This document shows, piece by piece, positions 35,212 to 42,845 of a stretch of 64,000 bases of DNA. Position 1 is the stretch's first letter, and every line of letters begins with the position of its first letter. The notes under the pieces are model-generated. The model saw nothing but the letters and a program-made list of their open reading frames with translations. It ran no database searches and was not told where the DNA came from. The position numbers were made by a program, and so were the translations under genes. The stretch comes from Pseudomonadales bacterium (GTDB taxonomy: Bacteria; Pseudomonadota; Gammaproteobacteria; Pseudomonadales; UBA5518), in assembly GCA_022072145.1 (NCBI GenBank), contig JAJVIG010000043.1:60665-124664 (forward strand), read 5' to 3'.

Positions 35212-36720
35212 ATGCGGCAGACCGTCGCGAACGAGTTCATCCAGTGCGAGGGGCAGCGTTTCGCGCGCCTGCTCGACGCCGCCGGCGTGGGTCGTGACGC
35301 CGCGGTCGCGCTGTTGCTGCCCAACATCCCGGAATTCCTCGCCTGTTACCGCGGCATCACGTGGTCGGGGCGCACGGCGGTGCCGGTCAATCGCAACCTG
35401 CCCGCGCAGGACGTCGCGTACGTGATCGCGAATTCGGGCGCCACCGCGCTGGTCGCGCACCCGGATTACTCCGCCACCGCACAGCACGTGGCCGCGATGA
35501 TCGACCCGGCGCGGCGTTTCGCGGCCGGGGACGGCATCGACGGCTTCCGTCGTCTGGACGAGATGGCGGCGTTCAGCGACGCGCCGCTGCCCGAGCCTCG
35601 CGCCGGCGGCCTGATGCTCTACACCTCGGGCACCACCGGGCAGCCGAAGGGTGTCGTCAGCGAGGCCCTGCACGTGTCGATCACCGATCCGCCCGGACTC
35701 GCGAGCCGGCGCAGCATGGAGATGCTGCAACTCTTCCTGCGCGGCGAGGCGCCCGACACCCACCTGGTCGCCGGCCCGCTGTACCACGCGGCACCGCTCA
35801 GTTATTGCGAGGGCGCGGCGCTGCTCGGTGCGCCGGTGGCGATCATGGAGCGCTGGGATGCCGAGGAATTCCTGCGCGCGGTGCACGAACTGCGCGTGCA
35901 CAGCACCTTCCTGGTGCCCACCCACTTCGTGCGCCTGCTGAAGCTGCCGGAGGCGGTGCGCCACCGTTACGACACCTCGTCGCTGCGCTTGGTGTTCCAC
36001 GGCGCCGCTCCGGTCGCGCCCGAGATCAAGCGGCGCATGATCGAGTGGCTGGGCCCGGTGCTCTACGAGTTCTACGGTGGCAGCGAGGGCATGGGATCGA
36101 CGGCGATCGCGTCCTCCGACTGGCTCGCGCATCCCGGTTCGGTGGGGCGCGCGACGCCGGGCTGCTCGCTGCACATCCTCGATGACGCCGGCGCGCCGTG
36201 CCCGACCGGCGTCGAGGGCACCGTGTACTTCCGCAACGAGCACCAGCGATTCGCGTACCGCGGTGATTCCAAGAAGACCGCCGCCGCCTACTGCGGCGAA
36301 CTGTCCACGCTGGGCGATATCGGGTACCTGGACGACGACGGTTACCTGTTCCTCTGCGATCGGCGGGCGGACCTGGTCATCTCGGGTGGCGTCAATGTCT
36401 ACCCGGCACAGATCGAAGGTGTGCTGCTCGGGCACCCGGAGGTGCTCGATTGTTGCGTGATCGGTCTGCCCGATCCCGAATGGGGCGAGCGCGTGCTGGC
36501 GCTGGTGGTGCCGCGCGATGGCGCCGCGGCCGATCCGCAGGCCTTGCGGGAAACGCTCGCCCGATTCGCGCGCGAACGGCTTGCCGGCTATCAGCAGCCG
36601 CGCGAGTATGTCTTCGCGGACGTCTTGCCGCGCACCGAGGCCGGCAAGTTGTTGCGTCGCCAGGTGCGCGACGAATGGCGCCAGCGCCACGCGAGCGAGC
36701 ACACTTCACAGGAGTCGTGA
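35212..36720 (+). CDS. AMP-dependent acyl-CoA synthetase
   Basis: 502 aa ANL-family enzyme that adenylates a carboxylic acid and transfers it to CoA. The phosphate loop MLYTSGTTGQPKGVV is near residue 136, YEFYGGSEGMG carries the acid-binding motif (Ser in place of the common Thr), LGDIGYLDDDGYLFLCDR is the ribose-binding motif, and the catalytic Lys is in PRTEAGKLLRRQVRDE. ATG 35212 has AGGA five bases upstream; an in-frame ATG at 35176 is less good. Followed after five bases by an enoyl-CoA hydratase, so the pair may act on one substrate. Confidence 0.92.
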   Translation: MRQTVANEFIQCEGQRFARLLDAAGVGRDAAVALLLPNIPEFLACYRGITWSGRTAVPVNRNLPAQDVAYVIANSGATALVAHPDYSATAQHVAAMIDPARRFAAGDGIDGFRRLDEMAAFSDAPLPEPRAGGLMLYTSGTTGQPKGVVSEALHVSITDPPGLASRRSMEMLQLFLRGEAPDTHLVAGPLYHAAPLSYCEGAALLGAPVAIMERWDAEEFLRAVHELRVHSTFLVPTHFVRLLKLPEAVRHRYDTSSLRLVFHGAAPVAPEIKRRMIEWLGPVLYEFYGGSEGMGSTAIASSDWLAHPGSVGRATPGCSLHILDDAGAPCPTGVEGTVYFRNEHQRFAYRGDSKKTAAAYCGELSTLGDIGYLDDDGYLFLCDRRADLVISGGVNVYPAQIEGVLLGHPEVLDCCVIGLPDPEWGERVLALVVPRDGAAADPQALRETLARFARERLAGYQQPREYVFADVLPRTEAGKLLRRQVRDEWRQRHASEHTSQES

Positions 36721-36725
36721 AACCG

Positions 36726-37499
36726 ATGGATCTTCCCGCCACCTTGCCGTTGTCGGTCGTCGACGGCGTCGCCACGATCACCTTCGATCGGCCACAGGCG
36801 CGCAACGCGCTCGACGTGCCGATGCTCGATGCGCTGTTGCCGCTGCTCGAACGGCTGGCGGCCGACGAGTCGGTGCGTGTGGTGGTGCTGTGCGGCGCCG
36901 GCGGACACGCCTTCTCGGCCGGTGGCGACATCAGCGGCATCCCGGCCAGCGCAACCGACGGCACCGACGCGCTGGCGCGCCACATCGAGCACTGGGCGCA
37001 GTCTTCGCGTGCGCTGCACACGATGCCGAAGCCCACGCTCGCGGTGCTCGACGGCGTGGCCGCCGGCGCCGGCATGGCGCTCGCGCTCGCATGCGACCTG
37101 CGCATCGGCACCCCGAACGCGCGTTTCCTGACCGCCTTCGCGCGTATCGGCATCTCCGGCGATTTCGGCGGCAGCTATTTCCTGACCCGACTGGTGGGGC
37201 CGGCGAAGGCACGCGAGCTGTACTGGATGAGCGAGGCGGTCGATGCCGAGCACGCGCTGTCGCTGGGACTGCTCAACTGGCTGGTGCCGCGCGATGAACT
37301 CGACGCCACCCGCGCACGTGTGCTGGCGCGCCTGCTCGCGCTGCCCGCGCCGACCGCCGCCCACATCAAGGCCAACCTGAACCTCGCGCTGCACGCGGAC
37401 CTCGCGACCGTGCTCGGTGCCGAGGCGCGCTCGGTCGCCGAACTCGGCACCAGCGATTTCACCCGCACCGCGACACGCGCCGTGCTCGGCAAACCGTAG
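36726..37499 (+). CDS. Enoyl-CoA hydratase/isomerase family protein
   Basis: 257 aa crotonase fold. The oxyanion-hole segments are AGGHAFSAGGDISGI near residue 60 and DGVAAGAGMALALACDLRIG near residue 112. The active-site loop reads FARIGISGDFGGSYFLTRLV, so the Glu of classical hydratases is Asp or absent. This is typical of the PaaG-like isomerase/hydratase branch. It starts five bases after the acyl-CoA synthetase, same operon. The stop is TAG at 37497-37499, provided by the palindromic repeat that begins there. Confidence 0.9.
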   Translation: MDLPATLPLSVVDGVATITFDRPQARNALDVPMLDALLPLLERLAADESVRVVVLCGAGGHAFSAGGDISGIPASATDGTDALARHIEHWAQSSRALHTMPKPTLAVLDGVAAGAGMALALACDLRIGTPNARFLTAFARIGISGDFGGSYFLTRLVGPAKARELYWMSEAVDAEHALSLGLLNWLVPRDELDATRARVLARLLALPAPTAAHIKANLNLALHADLATVLGAEARSVAELGTSDFTRTATRAVLGKP

Positions 37500-37604
37500 G
37501 TCCGGGCTGCGCCCGGACAGGTCTCGTAGGTCCGGGCTGCGCCCGGACATGTTCGGCCACAGGCCGAACCTACCCGGACATGTTCGGCCACAGGCCGAAC
37601 CTAC
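37496..37604. repeat. Tandem and inverted GTAGG palindromes (four units)
   Basis: Two direct units of the TCCGGGC/GCCCGGA type (37496-37520 and 37526-37551), each with a TGC loop, are followed by two units of the TTCGGCC/GGCCGAA type in reverse orientation (37549-37573 and 37579-37604), each with an ACA loop. Unit two and unit three share the central CATG. All begin or end with GTAGG/CCTAC. The first unit supplies the stop codon of the enoyl-CoA hydratase. The array could fold into a long cruciform and might serve as terminator or as target for a REP-associated transposase. Confidence 0.9.
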
Positions 37605-37678
37605 ACCGGAGATCTTTCCTCGTCGAGGTTCCCGTCCCCAATCCAGCAGGGCAGCGCACCAAAATCACTATTTACGTT

Positions 37679-37697
37679 ATTGACAACCATTCTCATT
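37679..37697 (+). promoter_or_regulatory. Fur box and promoter of the TonB-dependent receptor
   Basis: ATTGACAACCATTCTCATT matches the 19-bp Fur consensus (shifted form AATGATAATCATTATCATT) at 15 of 19 positions by my count. A perfect -35 TTGACA (37680-37685) lies inside it and TAGATT (37704-37709) 18 bp later could be the -10. Fur-Fe binding would block the promoter, so the receptor should be made under iron limitation. Confidence 0.65.
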
Positions 37698-37789
37698 CGC
37701 TACTAGATTTGCTCCGCCCGTGACGGCCGGTGCGACGTGTGCCGCCGACGCGCCTGCAACACCGAACGAACCATGCTGGAGACCGAACC

Positions 37790-39874
37790 GTGAACCGACG
37801 CCACCCGATCCCTGCGCGCCAGCGCCTTGCCGTTGCCATCGCCGCCGCGCTGTTGTCCACCACCGCCGCCGCGGCCACCCCTGCCGCCGATAGGCAGACG
37901 GGGCACAAGAGTGACGCGCCGATGCCGGAGATGGAGGTGATCGGCAAGCGCCTGGACGACGTGTCGAAGATGACCGGCACCGTGGTGTTGGTCGATCGCG
38001 AGCAACTCGAACTCATCCAGCCCCTGTCCAACGAGGATGCGCTGCGCCGGCTTCCCGGCATCAACACCAAGAGCGAGGAAGAGTCGGCGGTGGTGTCCAA
38101 CGTCGGCATCCGCGGTCTGTCGTCCAGCGAGACCAAATCCCTGATCCTCGAGGACGGTGCGCCGGTGGCGCCCGGGCTGTTCATCGGCAACACGCGCTAT
38201 TTCAATCCGCGCATCCAGCGCGTCGAGAGCATCGAGGTGCTGAAGGGCTCGGCCTCGCTGCGTTACGGACCGTCGACGATCGGCGGTGTGATCAACTACC
38301 GCACCAAGACCCCCGACGACGGGGTGCGGATGTCGGTGCGCACCGGTTCCTTCGCCACCCGCGAGGCGACCGTCGAGGCGGGCGGGCGCACCCGTTCGGG
38401 CGATGCCTTCGCCGGCGTGGTCGCCACCTACGCCGAGAGCGACGGCTTCATGGACAAGGGTTACGAGATGTCCGACGTCATGGCGAAGGCCGGCGTACGC
38501 CTCAACGACCAGCACGCGCTGGGCCTGAAGTTCTCGTGGTACGACAACGACGCGAACATCTCCTACCGTGGCTTGCTGCTCGACGACTACCACAAGGGCC
38601 GAACCTACAACCCGGCACCGGACGATTACCTGCTCAGCGACCGCACCGGCGTCGATCTGAATCACGAGTGGACGCCGAGCGAGCGCGCAACGCTGAAGAC
38701 GCTGGTGTACTGGAGCGAGACCACGCGTGACTACTGGCGCTACAACGTCGATACCGCGGCCTCCAATGCGGCGGGGCGCTGGGTTTACACCGACACGCTG
38801 AACGGCAACAACCGCTCGTTCGAGCGTTACGGCGTGGAAACCCGGCTGACGCTGGAGCACGCGCTGTTCGGCCTGGAGAACGAGGCCGAGTTCGGGCTGC
38901 GCTTCATGACCGAGGAGTCCGATGACCGTCGCGTGCGTGCCACGCGCGCCTCGGATCGCAGTGGCCTCACCGACCAGCACGTGGAGGACTCCGCCGACAG
39001 CGTGGCCGGCTACGTGCAGAACCGCTTCGTTATCAACGACCGCCTGGCGGTCACGCCGGGCCTGCGCGTCGAGTCCTACGAGCAGGAGCGGGTCGAACTG
39101 CTGAACAACAACGCCAGCGCGGATACCTCGAACACCGAGATCCTGCCCGGCGTCGGCGCGACCTACGCACTGGGCGACTCCACACAGCTCTACGGCGGCG
39201 TCTACAAGGCCTTCTCGCCGGCGTCGAACGGGGTTGCACTCGACAACCTCACCGACCAGAACCTCGACGGCGAGCGCTCGGTCAATTACGAGGTCGGCGT
39301 GCGCGGCAACCACGGGCTGCTGAATTACGAACTGGCTGCGTTCTACATGGACTTCGAGAACCAGGTCGTGACCGGCAACAGCAACCCGTTGCTGTCGCAG
39401 TCCAACGCGGGCGAAACGCGCCACGGTGGCTTCGAACTGGTGCTCGGTTACGAGATCGGCGGCGGTTTCAGCGTCGACGGCAACGCGACCTGGGTGCCGG
39501 AATCCGAGTTCCGCACCGGCGACAACAAAGGCAATCGCATTCCGTACTCACCGGAATACCTCGCGAACCTCGCGCTGAACTATCGCGCCAACGCCTTCAG
39601 CGCGATGCTGAACGCGCACTACAACGGCTCGCAATACGGTGATCCCACGAACCAACGTGACTTGCCGACCACTGCCGACAGTCGCATCTGGGGCGGCAAG
39701 ATCCCGGCGTACACGGTGCTCGACCTGACCGCACAGTACGAGTTCAACGAACGGCTGACGGTGTTCGGCGGAGTCAAGAACCTCGGCGACAAGCGCTACA
39801 TCACGGGTTTGCGCCAGGGCATCTACGTGGGTCCCGAGCGTTCGGTCGAGGCGGGCGTGCGCTTCCGGCTCTGA
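37790..39874 (+). CDS. TonB-dependent outer-membrane receptor, probably for ferric siderophore
   Basis: 694 aa from GTG 37790 (GGAG eight bases upstream). Signal peptide: RLAVAIAAALLSTTAAAA. The plug domain has VIGKRLDDVSKMTGTV, LRRLPGINTKSEEESAV and NVGIRGLSSSETKSLILEDG. Then IEVLKGSASLRYGPSTIGGV opens the barrel, which ends VGPERSVEAGVRFRL with the usual terminal aromatic-x-Leu type signal. No N-terminal signalling domain. With the Fur box upstream, ferric siderophore or ferric citrate import is likely. The ligand is not readable. Confidence 0.93.
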   Translation: MNRRHPIPARQRLAVAIAAALLSTTAAAATPAADRQTGHKSDAPMPEMEVIGKRLDDVSKMTGTVVLVDREQLELIQPLSNEDALRRLPGINTKSEEESAVVSNVGIRGLSSSETKSLILEDGAPVAPGLFIGNTRYFNPRIQRVESIEVLKGSASLRYGPSTIGGVINYRTKTPDDGVRMSVRTGSFATREATVEAGGRTRSGDAFAGVVATYAESDGFMDKGYEMSDVMAKAGVRLNDQHALGLKFSWYDNDANISYRGLLLDDYHKGRTYNPAPDDYLLSDRTGVDLNHEWTPSERATLKTLVYWSETTRDYWRYNVDTAASNAAGRWVYTDTLNGNNRSFERYGVETRLTLEHALFGLENEAEFGLRFMTEESDDRRVRATRASDRSGLTDQHVEDSADSVAGYVQNRFVINDRLAVTPGLRVESYEQERVELLNNNASADTSNTEILPGVGATYALGDSTQLYGGVYKAFSPASNGVALDNLTDQNLDGERSVNYEVGVRGNHGLLNYELAAFYMDFENQVVTGNSNPLLSQSNAGETRHGGFELVLGYEIGGGFSVDGNATWVPESEFRTGDNKGNRIPYSPEYLANLALNYRANAFSAMLNAHYNGSQYGDPTNQRDLPTTADSRIWGGKIPAYTVLDLTAQYEFNERLTVFGGVKNLGDKRYITGLRQGIYVGPERSVEAGVRFRL

Positions 39875-39910
39875 GCGTCGCCTGTCCCGTGAAGTGATTC
39901 GCGCGTCATG

Positions 39911-39951
39911 CACGCTGCAGCTCCGGCCCCGCAAGCCGGAGCTGCAGCGTG
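39911..39951. terminator. Perfect 16-bp inverted repeat downstream of the receptor gene
   Basis: CACGCTGCAGCTCCGG (39911-39926) and its exact complement CCGGAGCTGCAGCGTG (39936-39951) are separated by a 9-base loop. It lies 37 bases after the receptor stop. There is no run of T after it, so it is not a standard intrinsic terminator. It may act as a terminator with Rho, as an mRNA 3' stabiliser or as a protein site. Nothing else is seen in 39875-40080. Confidence 0.5.
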
Positions 39952-40080
39952 ATCGGCGTTGCGGTAGCGCCGCGAGCACAGGCCGAAGGCGATGGCCTGC
40001 TGCAGCCGGCTGCGGCAGGCAAAACGGTGGAAACGGGCGTCTGGCATGATGGCTCCACGATCATGTAAGGAGCCAGACCG

Positions 40081-40554
40081 ATGAGTGACCTCGCAACCCG
40101 TCTGCAGTCGATCGAAGACCGCTTCGCGCTGCTCGACCTGGAGGCGGACTACGCCGCGCACTGGGACTTCGGCCGTGCGCGCGAGTGGGCGGCGCTGTTC
40201 GCCGCCGATGGCAGCTTCGAGATGCTGCCGGTAGGCACCTCGCCGGGCTTCGTGGCGCGCGGCTACGAGGAACTGCAGGCCTTCTGCGAGAACATCCATC
40301 GTCACTGGATGGGTATTCATTTCATGCACCCGCCGCGCCTCTCGATCCAGGGCGACACCGCGCGCGCACTGATCTTCTTCGAGTTCCGCCACGTGATGCG
40401 CAACGACCAGGGCCACACGCGCCAGGGCGTCACCGCGGGCTACTACGAGGTGGACTACCGGCGCACCGCCCACGGCTGGCGGATCGCGCGCCGGCGCGAG
40501 CAGGCGGTGTTCGACAATCTGGAGACGGGTTTCGATTTCAGGCGCGCAGAGTGA
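40081..40554 (+). CDS. SnoaL/NTF2-like domain protein
   Basis: 157 aa, single alpha+beta-cone domain: LQSIEDRFALLDLEADYAAH with DFGRAREWAALFAADGSFEM at the N-terminus, HFMHPPRLSIQGDTARALIF in the middle and GYYEVDYRRTAHGWRIARRR at the end. Members are small-molecule dehydratases, isomerases or cyclases, often in aromatic or steroid catabolism. AAGGAG stands eight bases before ATG 40081. Single gene with no clear operon; substrate unknown. Confidence 0.88.
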   Translation: MSDLATRLQSIEDRFALLDLEADYAAHWDFGRAREWAALFAADGSFEMLPVGTSPGFVARGYEELQAFCENIHRHWMGIHFMHPPRLSIQGDTARALIFFEFRHVMRNDQGHTRQGVTAGYYEVDYRRTAHGWRIARRREQAVFDNLETGFDFRRAE

Positions 40555-40663
40555 AGTGGGCGGTGATGGGGGCGCAGGTCGCGCATCCGAAGCGGCCAAT
40601 CCGGCGGCTTTCATTTCCTGGATTGCTGCGCTAAGCACATGTTATTGCCGGCAAGTGTTAAGT

Positions 40664-41768
40664 ATGAAACCGGACATGAAAGCGGACATCGAGGCTTCTG
40701 TGGCGATGGCTGACCGGGGTGAGTCCATTTACCTGATGGAGCCGATGCTTATCGGGGAATCCTCTGCGCGGCGCACGGCCGTGACCGACCTCGCGATCGA
40801 GTTGGCAGGCCGCTCGGCGGGCCTGCGGCGAAGCCTGCCGGATGGCGTGACGTCCGCGCTCGCCGGGCTGGTGCGTGCCATGGACTGCTATTACAGCAAC
40901 CTGATCGAAGGGCATGACACGCCCCGGTCGATATCGAACGCGCATTGCGGCACGACTACAGTGCCGACGCCGCGACGCGTGAACTGCAACTCGAGGCCCG
41001 GGCACACGTCGCGGTACAGCAATGGATCGACGATGACGGACTGGGCGCGCGGGCGAGCACCGTGGAGGGTCTGCGCGAGATCCACCACCGCTTCTGTGAG
41101 GCGTTGCCCGACGCGTTGTTGTGGGCGGAAGATCCCGCTTCAGGCGTGCGCGCCAGGGTGGTGCCCGGGGGGTTGCGTGACACCGATGTGATCGTTGGAC
41201 GGCATGTAGCCGTCAGCCCGGGCGTGTCGCGCGACTGATGTCCCATGCGATCCTCCGCGATGCGCTCGATTCCGGCGGCATCTGGGCCATCGCGCGCGGC
41301 CTGGCGCGCAACGTCGAACGCTACAAGGCGCACCTGGCTGACTGCGACGGGCCGCGGCGAAACGATCTCGACGGCAGGGGTTCGCTGAGCGAGGAGGCGC
41401 TCGTGCGCTTCACGCAGTTCTTCCTCGAAACCTGCATCGATCAGGTGAACTTCATGCAGAGCCTGGTGCAGCCGAAACGCTTGCGCGACCGGATCCTGGC
41501 CTGGGCAGGAGAGGAAATCCGTGCCGGCACGCTGCCACCGGGGTCGGGAGCGGTGCTGGAAGCCGTGCTCTATCGCGGCGAACTTCCCCGGGGCGACGTC
41601 GTGACGCTGATCGGCAAGGGGGAGCGTCAGTCCCGGCGTGTCACGTCCGCACTGCTTGCGTGCGAGGTCCTGACTTCCGCGAGCAGTCGCGCTCCGCTGC
41701 GACTGAACTTCCCGGCCAGGCTGGCATCACGATGGATGCCGGGACTGTTTCCCGGGCGGGAGGGGTGA
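40664..41768 (+). pseudogene. Fic-family protein, frameshifted and lacking its catalytic loop
   Basis: Three frames carry successive parts of one Fic protein: MEPMLIGESSARRTAVTDLA to DCYYSNLIEGHDT (40664-40925); DIERALRHDYSADAATRELQ to RVVPGGLRDTDVIVGRHV (about 40930-41220); and RVARLMSHAILRDALDSGG through to the C-terminal winged-helix part SRAPLRLNFPARLASRWMP (about 41226-41768). The segment between VSPG and RVARLM, which should hold the HPFxDGNGR AMPylation motif, is deleted: the two flanks meet at 41220-41227. The product cannot be an active AMP transferase. It ends 38 bp from the 3' end of tRNA-Arg. Confidence 0.88.
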
Positions 41769-41805
41769 TCGGGTTCGCAGGCAGTCGAACGGCGAAGAAG
41801 AGAAA

Positions 41806-41882
<77 letters not shown>

Positions 41883-42091
41883 AAAACTTTGTCGATCCGA
41901 CCGGCACCGTGCCGGCGGTGATGCGGCGGCGATCATACCCGCGCGCCGGAGGGTGCGTCCATCGCGAATTGTGCCGGCGGGCCCGGGCGCGGTTCCCCGC
42001 TTCGCGGGCATCTGGCTATAATCCGCGCCATTCAATGACGCCGGCACACCGCCGGTGCGCTCCACCAGTGCCAATACGCAGAGGTTCGCCA

Positions 42092-42682
42092 GTGTCTATC
42101 AAGCGTCAATTGCAGGTCGCCGTCGCCGGGATGTTCATCGCCAGCGGCGCAGTGTCGAGCTTCGCCGCCGGTGACAGCGCGCAGGACATCATCGAGCGCA
42201 TCAAGCCGGTGGGTCAGGTCTGCCTCGAAGGGCAGGCGTGCCCGGCGGAGCCGGCACCGGCTGCAGCGGCTGCATCGGAGCCCGTCGCCGAGCCGGCGGC
42301 ACCCGTTGCCAGCGAGACCACCGCTGCCGGCGATGCCGCTGCCGGCGAGACGACCGCACCGGTCGAAACGGCTGCCAGCGAGCCGGTTGCCGCCGAACCC
42401 GTGGCTGCCGAACCGGCGGCACCTGCCGTGGCCGCCAGCGGCCGCAGTGGTGCCGATGTCTATAACGCTTCGTGTGCGATGTGCCATGCCACCGGGCTGG
42501 CTGGTGCGCCCAAACCCGGCGACGCCACCGGTTGGCAGCCGCGCCTTGCCCAGGGCAAGGACACGCTGCTGAAGAACGCGGTCAGCGGCATCCGCGCGAT
42601 GCCGCCGAAGGGCAGCTGCGCAGCCTGTACCGAGCAGGAACTGCAGGCGGCGATCGACCACATGACGGCAGGAATCAACTGA
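42092..42682 (+). CDS. c5-type cytochrome with Ala/Pro/Glu linker
   Basis: 196 aa from GTG 42092 (GAGGT seven bases upstream). Signal peptide: LQVAVAGMFIASGAVSSFAA. A low-complexity linker of Ala, Pro, Glu, Thr spans about residues 55-125. The haem domain follows: ADVYNASCAMCHATGLAGAP (CxxCH), then RAMPPKGSCAACTEQELQ with a distal Met and an extra CxxC, and a terminal helix. Exported to the periplasm; electron carrier. TATAAT at 42017-42022 is the probable -10. The linker could tether the haem domain to the membrane through an uncleaved leader. Confidence 0.9.
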   Translation: MSIKRQLQVAVAGMFIASGAVSSFAAGDSAQDIIERIKPVGQVCLEGQACPAEPAPAAAAASEPVAEPAAPVASETTAAGDAAAGETTAPVETAASEPVAAEPVAAEPAAPAVAASGRSGADVYNASCAMCHATGLAGAPKPGDATGWQPRLAQGKDTLLKNAVSGIRAMPPKGSCAACTEQELQAAIDHMTAGIN

Positions 42683-42845
42683 GCCCGGTCGTCTGCGGCC
42701 GGCGGTGAGCGGGAATTGTTCGCCCCAGCGTGGCAAATTCCCGCGACGTCACCTATAAGTAGGCGTCGGAGAGCCTTTGGCTCCAGGTGGCGCGCCCCGG
42801 CCCGTACGGGTCGGGGTCGACGAATAACATGGACGCTGTAATCGC

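Noticed and set aside
39955..40075. Possible AraC-regulator remnant on the minus strand upstream of the SnoaL gene
   Set aside because: A few residues look like a helix-turn-helix end, but the match is too short and lacks the conserved core.
42260..42440. Ala/Pro/Glu-coding repeats in the cytochrome gene as a DNA minisatellite
   Set aside because: The repeats vary at codon level and stay in frame; they read as a protein linker and not as an exact DNA repeat.
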